Assembly: GCF_000315485.1 (NCBI RefSeq)
Contig: NZ_JH992943.1
Coordinates: forward strand, 667,896-731,895
DNA from: Bacteroides oleiciplenus YIT 12058
GTDB lineage: Bacteria; Bacteroidota; Bacteroidia; Bacteroidales; Bacteroidaceae
Direction of reading: 5' to 3'
DNA length: 64,000 bases
Part shown: in pieces, positions 28,315-36,483 of the stretch
How the letters are laid out: every line of letters begins with the position of its first letter
Position numbering within the stretch: the first letter of the stretch is position 1
Translations under genes and position numbers: made by a program
Notes under the pieces: model-generated
Database searches by the model: none
Seen by the model: only the letters and a program-made list of their open reading frames with translations
Told to the model about the DNA's origin: nothing

Positions 28315-28659
28315 TTAATCTTTCGGACTAACGTACATCTTGTCAACTACTATACTTTCAGTAAGATAGGCCATGTCCGACCATTGTATCCGGTAGCATT
28401 TGGAAACTTCATCAAACACAGGTTTCTTGAACTTTCCCATGACAGGACGTTTCTCGTAAAGCACATAAAAACCGCGTTCGTAATGAAGTATCTTAACGAC
28501 CTTCCGGTTCCTGGACATGAACATATATACATTGGATGCATCGCTCGGGTCAAGTGACATCTCTTCCCTTATACTCTCACACAGACGGAAGATTCCTTTC
28601 CGCAAATCCACATTACCGTTAAACAGGTAATAGTTCAGGTTAGCACTCAGTCCAAGCAT
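28315..28659 (-). CDS. tnpB: IS66 accessory protein TnpB
   Basis: 114 residues, the IS66 Orf2 family: YYLFNGNVDLRKGIFRLCE, VYMFMSRNRKVVKIL and YERGFYVLYEKR are the signature. Required with TnpA and TnpC for IS66 transposition, biochemical role not settled. Separated from tnpA by 1 nt. The 87 nt between tnpB and tnpC hold nothing recognisable. Confidence 0.93.
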   Translation of the reverse strand: MLGLSANLNYYLFNGNVDLRKGIFRLCESIREEMSLDPSDASNVYMFMSRNRKVVKILHYERGFYVLYEKRPVMGKFKKPVFDEVSKCYRIQWSDMAYLTESIVVDKMYVSPKD

Positions 28660-28660
28660 A

Positions 28661-29035
28661 TCATCCTATCATTTTATTAAGCAACAGGCTCAAGTCAAGA
28701 ACTGTGGTGTTTCTCAGGAACAGTGTGGCACCTGATGTCAATTGCAGTTTTACCCACTTAATCGGAGATTCACCTTCAGGTTGTTTCACCTCCAACTTTA
28801 CGGTTGGACTGTTGCAAGGCTTGCCGGTTATCCGGACTTTGGCAACCTTGGGTTGCTCAACCTGAACTGTCTTGCCTAACTTTTCGCTCCATAGCTGATG
28901 ACGCTGCCAGTTCATGAACTTGTCGTAATTTACTCCATAATCCGCACAGAACTCACGAAGATCCTTGGTCTCACTGCATAACTGATAGAGGTCATATACC
29001 TCCTGGTAGTTTACTTTTTCTTTTGCCATAATCAT
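28661..29035 (-). CDS. tnpA: IS66 accessory protein TnpA
   Basis: 124 residues. The N-terminal helix-turn-helix-like region (LREFCADYGVNYDKFMNWQR) and the C-terminal IKWVKLQLTSGATLFLRN strand pattern identify the IS66 Orf1 family. First gene of the IS operon, 53 nt inside the right inverted repeat. Confidence 0.9.
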   Translation of the reverse strand: MIMAKEKVNYQEVYDLYQLCSETKDLREFCADYGVNYDKFMNWQRHQLWSEKLGKTVQVEQPKVAKVRITGKPCNSPTVKLEVKQPEGESPIKWVKLQLTSGATLFLRNTTVLDLSLLLNKMIG

Positions 29036-29087
29036 TGTTGTTTAAGGGTTACGGCGCAAAGGTAGGTTTAGGGAACATGCGTGTCAA

Positions 29088-29108
29088 GGCGGAAAATAGA
29101 ATGGTTAC
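29088..29108 (-). repeat. IS66 right terminal inverted repeat
   Basis: 21 bp, exact reverse complement of 26359-26379. Confidence 0.93.
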
Positions 29109-29117
29109 ATTTTTATC
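29109..29117. repeat. Target-site duplication, right copy
   Basis: ATTTTTATC, identical to 26350-26358. Confidence 0.85.
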
Positions 29118-29927
29118 GCGTACTTGAGTTGAAAAATTTGCTCTACAATACAATTTCAAGATTAATAGAACATCTAAATTCTTTTCAAGTACATTTTCAC
29201 GTTCAAAGAACTTCTCGACGATATTTATATTAGCACAGTGCTGTTCTTTTCTTAATAAATACTTATCAAGCCCAATCTCTTTTGTAATAGAGTTTAAGTT
29301 TACATAATAATAATACAATGGTTCACCAATATAAGCAAATCGCTGGGCATAATAGATTTGCTGAATCATTATCGCAAAATCCTCTCCATTATTAGCTGTC
29401 GGATAAATTATCTGATTGTTAGAAATAATACTCCTCCTCACTAATCCACCACATAAACTCCATAACATTCTACCGACAATTATCAACAGAACATTTTCCT
29501 TATTTAAAGTATCTAAATTGTTATGAATGTGCGAATAATTAACCCCATCAGTAGTGTAAAATTCACAAAATACAATATCACTATTGGTTTCAATCGCCCT
29601 TCTCCACATTTTATCATACATTTCCACATCTACCCAATCATCACCATCACAATGAATTATATAGTCACCAGTAGCCAGTTGCATTCCATGCTTTCGAGCG
29701 GCAGCCTGTCCACTATTTACCAATAGTTTTACAATTCGTGTCTGTTCTTTTCTTTGAGGATATTGTTCTAAAACTTCTTGTAAAATTCCTATTGAATTAT
29801 CTTTTGTACAATCATCTACAAATATATACTCTATATCATCCAAGGTCTGTTCAAATAGACTTCGAGCACAACGAGAAATATACTTTTCCACACCATATAC
29901 AGGTATTATCACACTAACTTTTGGCAT
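29109..29927 (-). pseudogene. Glycosyltransferase family 2, 5' part, interrupted by IS66
   Basis: Starts at the ATG at 29927; the longer frame uses a TTG. It encodes the catalytic GT-A domain: KVSVIIPVYGVEKYI, YIFVDDCTKDNS, HCDGDDWVD and NGEDFAIM. The natural frame reaches Asp-Lys-Asn at the IS boundary, then runs into the inverted repeat and stops at 29049 after about 20 IS-derived residues. The missing 55 or so C-terminal residues are at 26182-26349. A truncated product could be made, but the C-terminal helices of such enzymes usually matter, so loss of function is likely. Confidence 0.88.
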
Positions 29928-30027
29928 ATATAGATTTTTTTCTAATTTCAAATAATTTTCAGGTAAATTAGAAAGGATGTATTTTAATTCCCAATGTAAA
30001 GTACCTCACAGGATATGCTTATCACCG

Positions 30028-31194
30028 TTAGCGAGCCTCTTTCAAATGCCTCTCCATAAAACTAATAGACAGATATCTCCAATCATTCAAAATTTTATTT
30101 ACCTCAGTATAATCTATAGGCTTTAAGTGCTCTTCTAACAAGTCATTAGTAGTAGAAATCAAGCGGTTTTCCAACCCCAAAACACTTAATAATGAAATAA
30201 ATCTTGAAGATCCTCTCTTAGAATTCAAAATAGCTACAAACGGTTTATTAAAAATAATGGAGAACACGGTTCCATGAAAGGAATCAGTCACTACAAACTG
30301 AGCATCACGAAAACCTGCCACCCATCGGGATACAGACGGATAGGTACATTCCGATACATTACTTTCTACAACATTGGAAAAGTACTTTACAGCCCCATTC
30401 TCACAAGAAGTCAGATGTAAAGCCTCCCCTGCTCTTTGAATGATATCATTTTTCTCCTGTGTTCTGTCCAACACATAAGTAAGAAGTATATTTTCCGAAC
30501 AAGGCTTATCCTCTTCTTCTATCAATTTCAAATAATCATCCTTACTTAAAAGCATTGTCGGATCTAAAACATGAACCGCATCCATCTTAAAATAATCTCG
30601 GCAAAGATGCACACCAGACTTTTCTCTAACAGAAACCGCATTAAATAATTTAATAGACTCAGACGCTATTTTCATATCCATTTTTGAATATTCATTCAAA
30701 TCATCTGTACCAAATGACGCAGCATAAGCTATACGCTTCATATTCATAGCCTTTGTAAAAGATAAGAAATAGGTAGGTATATCACTCATTGTAGCCCTCC
30801 AAACCTGATCACTACCTACTACTATCGCATCAAACTGTCTCACTGCATCGATTACACTTTCATTACTTCTTGTTAATAAATCAATTGTATCAATATGAGT
30901 ATTAACAAAACGCTCCGTATTAATAGCAATGCTCCTTTTAGCCTTACTTTCCTTATCAAATGAAACGAATAAATAACGATATGGATAATAACGATAATTC
31001 TTTAGAATACAGAATTGAACAGCATGATATAAAAAGCGTAAAGCCCTGTTCCACAAAGGCAGTTTTCGTACAACTCCAAGTCGATCTGTAACAACATCAT
31101 GTCCCATTCCCTTCAATATTTGCTGTAAAGCGTAAGCTTGAAGCAATCCACCATAATTAGTATGCAAAGGTTGTGTAAGAATTAGTATCTTCAT
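30028..31194 (-). CDS. Polysaccharide pyruvyl transferase family protein
   Basis: 388 residues of the CsaB/WcaK-like family. N-terminus ILILTQPLHTNYGGLLQAYAL, then AIVVGSDQVWR, AYAASFGTDDL, SVREKSGVHLC and the conserved VTDSFHGTVFSIIFNKPFVAI near the C-terminus. It adds a pyruvyl ketal from PEP to a sugar of the repeat unit. In Bacteroides CPS loci it usually accompanies an FrhB-like iron-sulfur protein; here only a fragment of such a gene remains at 44722-44919. It is the first CPS gene after the inserted cassette. Confidence 0.9.
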   Translation of the reverse strand: MKILILTQPLHTNYGGLLQAYALQQILKGMGHDVVTDRLGVVRKLPLWNRALRFLYHAVQFCILKNYRYYPYRYLFVSFDKESKAKRSIAINTERFVNTHIDTIDLLTRSNESVIDAVRQFDAIVVGSDQVWRATMSDIPTYFLSFTKAMNMKRIAYAASFGTDDLNEYSKMDMKIASESIKLFNAVSVREKSGVHLCRDYFKMDAVHVLDPTMLLSKDDYLKLIEEEDKPCSENILLTYVLDRTQEKNDIIQRAGEALHLTSCENGAVKYFSNVVESNVSECTYPSVSRWVAGFRDAQFVVTDSFHGTVFSIIFNKPFVAILNSKRGSSRFISLLSVLGLENRLISTTNDLLEEHLKPIDYTEVNKILNDWRYLSISFMERHLKEAR

Positions 31195-31240
31195 AAATAT
31201 AAAAATAAAATATTCTACCTATATGTTTCTCTGCTACAGC

Positions 31241-31499
31241 TCAAAACAGCAACGCAGCAATTTCTTTCCACATCTCCCCGAACTCCTCTTCCGTAGCATA
31301 CTCATGAAAAGCATTGAAGATGCGAACATAAAAACTCAGCTTAATATCTTTACCATCCCGAACTCTCGTAATAGGTGCGACGACTGATATGACAGTCCTC
31401 ACAAAGCTGTTTGATACTTACTCCCAAATTAAGACGGAATTGGTTGATATACTCACCTAAATTCTCATGACCACATGATTCTTCTGTTTCTTCAAGCAT
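31241..31499 (-). pseudogene. Frameshifted small helix-turn-helix regulator
   Basis: From ATG 31499 the frame gives an HTH-like protein (LGEYINQFRLNLGVSIKQL, CEDCHISRRTYYE) that hits a stop after 50 residues. A second frame picks up at the same point and continues VRDGKDIKLSFYVRIFNAF ... EMWKEIAALLF to a TGA at 31243-31241. Loss of one GA from a GAGAGA run around 31375 explains the break. The reconstructed product is about 86 residues. It diverges from the replication-type gene at 31620, the position of a phage-like repressor. The other 165 nt of this intergenic region hold only the palindrome listed next. Confidence 0.7.
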
Positions 31500-31545
31500 G
31501 GCTCTCTATAAAATTTAATGTTAAAATTCGACAATTATATTATCA

Positions 31546-31569
31546 ATCGTACCAACATGTTGGTACGAT
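31546..31569. promoter_or_regulatory. 24-bp perfect palindrome, likely operator
   Basis: Half site ATCGTACCAACA followed immediately by its exact reverse complement, in the divergent region between the HTH pseudogene and the gene at 31620. With no loop it is better suited to dimeric protein binding than to a hairpin. The broken HTH regulator is the obvious candidate ligand, by position only. Confidence 0.6.
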
Positions 31570-31619
31570 GCTTTTCCCCTTTCTACGTAACTTCACCGCA
31601 GATTAAAAAATAACAAGCA

Positions 31620-32669
31620 ATGAAATCACTTAAAACAACCATTTCCATTACAGAACTGCAAAAGACAATCAAGATATGGAGAAGTCGTAAAATAACAGAC
31701 TCCACTATACCCAAATTGCTCGATCTGTACTTCGGACTGACTGCTTACATGAATGACAAGCACATCTATCCGGTAGAGAACTTCTACGATATCAAGATGT
31801 CACTGAGATTTTCCACCACTCAATCGCTCATCGAAGCTGTAAAGGCAAGTCAATCTTTCAAGTTCATTGTGAACGAAGGGCAGAAACAAATAAAAGCCTT
31901 TTATTCTCCACTCTGTCATGAGGAGAATTCTAAATTAGAGACAAAAGAGGATAGCAAAACATCCCAATCATCACTAAATTTACCACAAGCTTTTGCGCAA
32001 ACTCTTGCAGTGGATAATATATATAATATATATACTAAAGGGAACTCTTCTGACGAAGAGCTTTCGCCTGAAGGCGAAGCAACTTTAGAAGATAAATCTT
32101 CGAAGAAAGATATTATTACAGAAGAATCTTTGGCTGCTGCCAAAGAGTTTTTCCATCTCATCAACGGAAATTCAGCTCAGAAAGCGCAGGTTCTGACACC
32201 ACTCATCAACTGGTTCCAAATGCATGAAGGACTTACCCGAAAGCACGCGTGCGAGAATCTGGTCTATCTGGTCAACGAATTGCTGATTCCCTATTTCGCA
32301 GGACAGGCACGGTTTATGAAATCAAAACATATCGGACGACTTTGCTGGTTGAGTAATCTGCTGAAGTCAGCGCACGGTCAACATTTACTGAATGATGCAG
32401 CACGAGGCAGCAGACAGAAGCGGGAACAAGTTGCCCTGGAAACGAAGAAGAATCAACGCGAAAATCATCCGGTCAATGAGTTTGAATGGACAGACCCGGA
32501 AACGGGAATGAGATTCTACGACGACAAGGATGAAGGATCGGTGAATATTCCTGCTGATGCGGAGGCAAGACCTTCCGAAAATGCGGTTTGGAATGTGCTG
32601 AGCAAGGAATGGGTTTTACCTACCACCTCCCCCTGCGGGGACTCCTCCTTCCAGAAGGAGGAGAATTGA
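31620..32669 (+). CDS. Replication-module hypothetical protein
   Basis: 349 residues, cytoplasmic. The N-terminal half (ITELQKTIKIWRSRKITDS) has no clear family. A polar, low-complexity linker runs over about residues 100-165. The second helical domain (AKEFFHLINGN to LLKSAHGQHLLNDAARGS) is seen in Bacteroides proteins encoded before CPS-associated primase/helicases. It stands 55 nt before the primase-helicase gene in the same direction. The last 15 or so residues are encoded by a palindromic repeat, so the C-terminus may be acquired. Function unknown; a loader or initiator role is only inferred. Confidence 0.7.
   Translation: MKSLKTTISITELQKTIKIWRSRKITDSTIPKLLDLYFGLTAYMNDKHIYPVENFYDIKMSLRFSTTQSLIEAVKASQSFKFIVNEGQKQIKAFYSPLCHEENSKLETKEDSKTSQSSLNLPQAFAQTLAVDNIYNIYTKGNSSDEELSPEGEATLEDKSSKKDIITEESLAAAKEFFHLINGNSAQKAQVLTPLINWFQMHEGLTRKHACENLVYLVNELLIPYFAGQARFMKSKHIGRLCWLSNLLKSAHGQHLLNDAARGSRQKREQVALETKKNQRENHPVNEFEWTDPETGMRFYDDKDEGSVNIPADAEARPSENAVWNVLSKEWVLPTTSPCGDSSFQKEEN
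32642..32663. repeat. Palindromic repeat at the 3' end of the preceding gene
   Basis: CTCCTCCTTC-CA-GAAGGAGGAG, a perfect 10-bp stem with a 2-nt loop, preceded by a CCCC-TG(C)-GGGG mini-stem (about 32630-32640). It overlaps the last codons and stop of the gene at 31620-32669. It resembles dispersed palindromic units of Bacteroides genomes, to be confirmed genome-wide. Confidence 0.5.
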
Positions 32670-32724
32670 GATAGTTCTGCTTATAAAATCTACATAAATC
32701 ATAATTTATAAATCAAAAATCATA

Positions 32725-34758
32725 ATGAAACCATTTTATTATCTTTCTGACTTCCCCGAACGTAAGAACGCGGGACAGAATTTCGTTGCCGAATGTCCCA
32801 AATGCGGGAAAAAACATCTTTCAATTTCTAAAAAAACCGGAGCCTTCCACTGCTTCTACGCCGGATGTGACTTCAACGGAAAGCTGAAGGACTTCTGGGA
32901 AGAACGGCCGTACAGCGATTCATCATTTACCGGCAACACCGGCGGAAACTATACAGGAACAAGCAAAGTTACCCGCTACGCCGGTAAAAGAAATGATGCA
33001 GCATGCAGCAACTCAACAATCAACGGAAAAAACACATCGGAAGTACCCATGATTCCCGAAGATTATAAAAAGCTCTCACCCGAAGTATTTTCCCAAATTA
33101 AATCCTTGACCAATGATCCGGAAACGAATGATCAGGATCAGTTGGCAGCAAGACGGTACCTCGCAGACCAAGGCATTTCGTTGGAAAAAGCAATCGAAGC
33201 TCATATCGGATGTCTGACACACCGCTGCTATGGCAAGGACGATGAGAAAAAAGCCACCGGAACCCAGTATCACTGCATCGCATACGTAAACTATGTGAAC
33301 GGACAACCTGTAAATGCCAAATATCGTTCGTGTGATCCGTCGACTGTTAAGACAACAAGCGACGGAAACGCAATCGGTACAGAAAATCCCGTCTGTTATA
33401 CCAAGTTCTGGAGCCAGGACTCACCAACCACACCTTGCGCACCTTATAATATCGACTGTATCAATCCTCTACGGGTATCCGAAGAGCATATTCCACGACT
33501 GATTGTCACCGAGGGCGAAAAAGATGTACTTACTCTGCTAGAAACCGGTTACCCCTATGCTATCAGTGTCCCCAACGGGGCTGCCAGCGATTTAGCCAAA
33601 ACCTTCGAAGCCTTCGAACCTTGGCTGGATCAGGTTCGTGACATCGTGATTTGTGGAGACCGGGACTTGCCCGGACGTACGCTTATCAAACACCTTACCG
33701 ACTATTTCGGAGCCCGCGGCCTGCTCACCACTCTGCCAGGCGACTGCAAGGACATATCCGATGTACTTGCTACCTATGGCAGCAATGTGGTGCGCGAAAT
33801 CATCGAATCGGCAGAGGCGCAACACACCTCAGACATCATCACCGTAAGCGAACGGACTAACGAAATTCTAGACGCCCTGCATGGAGAATACGACCACGGC
33901 TACGACGTGGGATACGGACCATTGACGGATCACATTTTTCATCCCACCGATCAAGGCGGACTGATAATCACCACCGGGAAGCCCAACAGCGGAAAGACCG
34001 ATTTCCTGAACGACCTCACCTGCCGGTTGATGGCCAAAACCGGACGTTACGTCTGCTATCTATCTTTTGAAGTGCCTGATAAGAACAAGCATATCGCCCA
34101 TCTCATCCAGTTGATGTTGGGCAAAGTAAACACAGCCAATTACACCCGCGAGCAGTTACAACCCATAGTCAGTTTCCTGAACACGCACATGGTGCACCTC
34201 GACCTGCACGAAGTCTCTCCTACCCCGACCAATATCATTGCACGGGCAGACAGAGTGCGACGGACAGCTCCTCTGAAATATCTGATTATCGACCCGTACC
34301 TCTTCATGGAAATGGAAACGGGACGCTACAGCACCGAAACGCAAGCCATAAAAGCCATGCTGACACAAATGCAGGCATGGGGACGCAACAACAACATTTG
34401 GGTAATCATCGTGGCACATCCGCGCAGCCTGAAAAAGCAGAACGGAAAAAACGAACTGGAAGACATAGATATGTACACCATTTCGGGAAGTGCCAACTGG
34501 GCCAACCTTGCCGATTTTATTTTCTCCATCTCCCGAATCAAGGAACAGGACCGGAGTTACACCCGACTTGATATGCTGAAAGTTCGCGACCAAGACCTGT
34601 GCCAGACGGGAAGCGTACTGTATGTCCGTCAGGCTTGCGGGCGCTACGATGAACGCGAATCAGAAGAGCAGATCGTGGCGGAAACGCAAGGCAAAATCAT
34701 GGCTAAAGACCAGAATCCCTGGCTGGAACAGCTTAAAGAAGTTGAGAGTGGAGAGTAA
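32725..34758 (+). CDS. Phage-type primase-helicase (zinc finger, TOPRIM, RecA-like)
   Basis: 677 residues with the layout of T7 gp4-like proteins. The N-terminal CHC2-like zinc finger has Cys24, Cys27, Cys43 and Cys48. The TOPRIM domain has VTEGEKD (Glu263) and CGDRDLPG (Asp312, Asp314). The DnaB-like helicase domain has Walker A TTGKPNSGKTD (418-425), CYLSFEV, the Walker B-like YLIIDPYLFME, and HPRSLKK. It would prime and unwind DNA for an autonomous replicon. Such genes are found beside Bacteroides CPS loci. Here it runs against the direction of both CPS blocks. Confidence 0.88.
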   Translation: MKPFYYLSDFPERKNAGQNFVAECPKCGKKHLSISKKTGAFHCFYAGCDFNGKLKDFWEERPYSDSSFTGNTGGNYTGTSKVTRYAGKRNDAACSNSTINGKNTSEVPMIPEDYKKLSPEVFSQIKSLTNDPETNDQDQLAARRYLADQGISLEKAIEAHIGCLTHRCYGKDDEKKATGTQYHCIAYVNYVNGQPVNAKYRSCDPSTVKTTSDGNAIGTENPVCYTKFWSQDSPTTPCAPYNIDCINPLRVSEEHIPRLIVTEGEKDVLTLLETGYPYAISVPNGAASDLAKTFEAFEPWLDQVRDIVICGDRDLPGRTLIKHLTDYFGARGLLTTLPGDCKDISDVLATYGSNVVREIIESAEAQHTSDIITVSERTNEILDALHGEYDHGYDVGYGPLTDHIFHPTDQGGLIITTGKPNSGKTDFLNDLTCRLMAKTGRYVCYLSFEVPDKNKHIAHLIQLMLGKVNTANYTREQLQPIVSFLNTHMVHLDLHEVSPTPTNIIARADRVRRTAPLKYLIIDPYLFMEMETGRYSTETQAIKAMLTQMQAWGRNNNIWVIIVAHPRSLKKQNGKNELEDIDMYTISGSANWANLADFIFSISRIKEQDRSYTRLDMLKVRDQDLCQTGSVLYVRQACGRYDERESEEQIVAETQGKIMAKDQNPWLEQLKEVESGE

Positions 34759-34788
34759 AGGTACTTGCATTTGCGGCTGCGAAGCCCG

Positions 34789-34848
34789 ATGCTTGCGGCT
34801 CCGTCAGCCAACACTTGCACAAGTGAGCGGCAACAAAGCCGCAAGCAT
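34789..34848. terminator. Nested hairpins between convergent genes
   Basis: Outer perfect 12-bp repeat ATGCTTGCGGCT / AGCCGCAAGCAT (34789-34800, 34837-34848) enclosing CACTTG-CA-CAAGTG (34812-34825). It lies between the primase-helicase and the convergent DUF4248 gene and probably stops transcription both ways. Confidence 0.6.
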
Positions 34849-34871
34849 AAAACTCTAAACTCCCAACTTAT

Positions 34872-35129
34872 TCAAGGTCTTCCCAAATACTCAAAAATCA
34901 GGCAGACTTGTTTAGATGTAAAAATCTGCTGGGTTGGTCGATAACCGGTTGCCAGCAAAGCGGAATACAATACCGCATTAAAACGTATCCAGCGAGACAA
35001 ACGGTTGAGCGCGGAACGCTCTCCTATTTCGGGTGCATAAGCACGCGCCAATTCACTCTTGGAGTAAGGGCGCACCGACCATTCTTCAATAGCAACATCC
35101 AATTCCTGATCACTCACATTTTTCTTCAT
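34872..35129 (-). CDS. DUF4248 family protein
   Basis: 85 residues. The pattern WSVRPYSKSELARAYAPEI, then ALNRLSRWIRFN and a C-terminal RPTQQIFTSKQVCLIFEYLG is the DUF4248 signature. It is small, helical and basic, with HTH-like character, and a common companion of CPS-linked cassettes in Bacteroides. Function unknown. Divergent from the HU gene, with a 207-nt shared upstream region. Confidence 0.85.
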   Translation of the reverse strand: MKKNVSDQELDVAIEEWSVRPYSKSELARAYAPEIGERSALNRLSRWIRFNAVLYSALLATGYRPTQQIFTSKQVCLIFEYLGRP

Positions 35130-35253
35130 TTTCCGATAACTATTTAGATTCTTTATATGCTATAAAAGTACTAAAAAGTCATCAGATATCACTCATACTG
35201 AAGCAGGTTTATCACCTCTCAATGTCACTCATTTTCACACCTGTCAGACGTCG

Positions 35254-35297
35254 TATCTTTGACTTGTCGGAAAGAAGGGGAAGCCCTTCCCTGACAA
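35254..35297 (+). promoter_or_regulatory. Promoter box and structured leader of the HU-like gene
   Basis: TATCTTTG (35254-35261) fits TAnnTTTG. At the predicted start of the RNA a long imperfect hairpin begins: TTGTC (35264-35268) with GACAA (35293-35297), enclosing GAAGGG-GAAG-CCCTTC. The coding start is 40 nt further on. The hairpin may stabilise the mRNA or control translation. Confidence 0.5.
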
Positions 35298-35336
35298 AAG
35301 TCCAATTTTTAATTATTAACTTTTAATTCATCGCTT

Positions 35337-35870
35337 ATGCCACTGAATTACAGTATTGCAATGCTCAAGAATCCTCAAAAGCAGGATGAAGAGCCCAAGG
35401 CTTATGCCAAGTCACAAATCACCGGAGAACTGACTCTAAAAGAGTTGGGACAGCAGGTAGCAAGCCAGACCACCGTTAGTAGAGCGGACGTTGCCGCCGT
35501 AATCATCTCCACTGTGGAAAATATGATTGGAGGCCTGAGAGCCGGCAAACAGGTGGACTTCGGAGACCTGGGAAAATTCCGGTTACAAATCAACAGTCGT
35601 GCGGCAGACACGGCCGAAAAATTCACGGCTGCCAATATCACCGGAGTAAATATCCAATTTGTTCCCGGAGAGGACCTGAAGGACATCTTTGCCGGAATGA
35701 GTTTCTCACCCGTACCTACACGTGCAGCAACGCGTGCATTGCTCAAAGCCCAGAAGGCGGGGCAGACCACTGTAGATATTTCCGGTTCTTCAAATTCAGG
35801 TGGAAAACCTGATGGTGGTGGTGGCGACACTGGCGGTGAAGGAGGACTCGAAGACGATCCGCTGGGATAA
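35337..35870 (+). CDS. HU/IHF-family DNA-binding protein with glycine-rich tail
   Basis: 177 residues. The first about 125 have the HU-like fold seen in Bacteroides (LTLKELGQQVASQTTVSRAD, ISTVENMIGGLRAGKQVDFG, LGKFRLQINSRAAD). This is the long variant with an N-terminal extension (YSIAMLKNPQKQDEEPKAYA) and a disordered Gly/Asp tail after about residue 148. It would bind and bend DNA. In CPS-associated cassettes it sits, as here, just before the small peptide and amidase genes. Confidence 0.9.
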   Translation: MPLNYSIAMLKNPQKQDEEPKAYAKSQITGELTLKELGQQVASQTTVSRADVAAVIISTVENMIGGLRAGKQVDFGDLGKFRLQINSRAADTAEKFTAANITGVNIQFVPGEDLKDIFAGMSFSPVPTRAATRALLKAQKAGQTTVDISGSSNSGGKPDGGGGDTGGEGGLEDDPLG

Positions 35871-35907
35871 CATATCACTTATAACTAATCACTAAATTAC
35901 AATTCGT

Positions 35908-36012
35908 ATGGAAAAAAAATCAAAATCAACCTGGAGTGTTATCATCAAAGTTGTAATTGCCGTGGCATCTGCTTTGGCAGGAGTGCTGGGACTCAATGCC
36001 TGCATGGTATAA
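35908..36012 (+). CDS. Smalltalk-type short membrane peptide (34 residues)
   Basis: An ORF of 34 codons that starts MEKKSKSTWSVIIKV and continues with a membrane helix rich in Ala, Val and Gly, ending NACMV. Length, basic start and hydrophobic body match the smalltalk protein family annotated between HU and amidase genes in Bacteroides. The stop is 4 nt before the amidase ATG. A holin-like role is conceivable because a lysin-type amidase follows, but this is inference. Confidence 0.75.
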   Translation: MEKKSKSTWSVIIKVVIAVASALAGVLGLNACMV

Positions 36013-36016
36013 CGAC

Positions 36017-36460
36017 ATGAAAGCAGGCAGTTTTTATCAGAACTATCGGGAGGTACGCCTCCTGATAGTTCATTGTTCAGCGACACGCTGTGACAGAATT
36101 TTTTCTGTAGAAGCTCTTCGCCGTTGTCATCAGACAAGAGGTTTTGCAAGCATCGGTTATCACTTCTATATCACGCGTGACGGTGAAGTACATATCTGTC
36201 GTCCGGTTCATCAAATCGGTGCGCACGCTACAGGATGGAATGATAAAAGCATCGGTATCTGTTACGAAGGCGGACTCAATGAGGAAGGACAACCGGCTGA
36301 TACAAGGACGTATGCACAGAAATGCTCGTTGCTTGATCTACTACGACAATTGAAAACAGACTATCCGAAGGCAAAAATACTGGGGCATTATCAGCTCAGC
36401 AAATCGGTTCATAAGGCGTGTCCGTGCTTTGATGCGAAAACAACATACAGTGATTTATAA
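36017..36460 (+). CDS. N-acetylmuramoyl-L-alanine amidase (Amidase_2 type)
   Basis: 147 residues from ATG 36017; a longer frame from 35957 overlaps the small-peptide gene and is rejected. It resembles T7 lysozyme: LLIVHCSAT (His19), SIGYHFYITRDGEVH, GAHATGWNDKSIGI, ILGHYQLS (His124) and KACPCFD (Cys135), the last two supplying likely zinc ligands. It cleaves the bond between MurNAc and the peptide stem. No signal peptide, as for phage lysins. End of the cassette, followed by a hairpin. Confidence 0.9.
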   Translation: MKAGSFYQNYREVRLLIVHCSATRCDRIFSVEALRRCHQTRGFASIGYHFYITRDGEVHICRPVHQIGAHATGWNDKSIGICYEGGLNEEGQPADTRTYAQKCSLLDLLRQLKTDYPKAKILGHYQLSKSVHKACPCFDAKTTYSDL

Positions 36461-36483
36461 AACGTAAAAACGCATATTTTATT

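Larger units (their letters stand above)
26359..29108 (-). mobile_element. IS66-family insertion sequence (complete)
   Basis: A 2.75-kb element bounded by perfect 21-bp inverted repeats (26359-26379 and 29088-29108; outer bases GTAACCATTC). The match extends a further four bases (GACA) after a two-base mismatch. It carries the full IS66 set tnpA-tnpB-tnpC in order on the minus strand. Direct repeats of 9 bp flank it. It lies inside a CPS glycosyltransferase. All three genes are open, so it may still be active. Confidence 0.93.

Noticed and set aside
29049..29108. C-terminal 20 residues of the open GT2 frame
   Set aside because: Encoded by the IS66 inverted repeat and end sequence, so not part of the native enzyme.
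32020..32050. AT-repeat stretch inside the 349-residue gene
   Set aside because: Short low-complexity coding sequence in a linker; no origin-like iterons were found around it.
35957..36016. Upstream extension of the amidase frame
   Set aside because: Overlaps the small-peptide gene; ATG 36017 gives the usual amidase length and lies 4 nt after the peptide's stop.
35892..36149. 85-codon minus-strand ORF
   Set aside because: Shadow of the small-peptide and amidase genes on the other strand.
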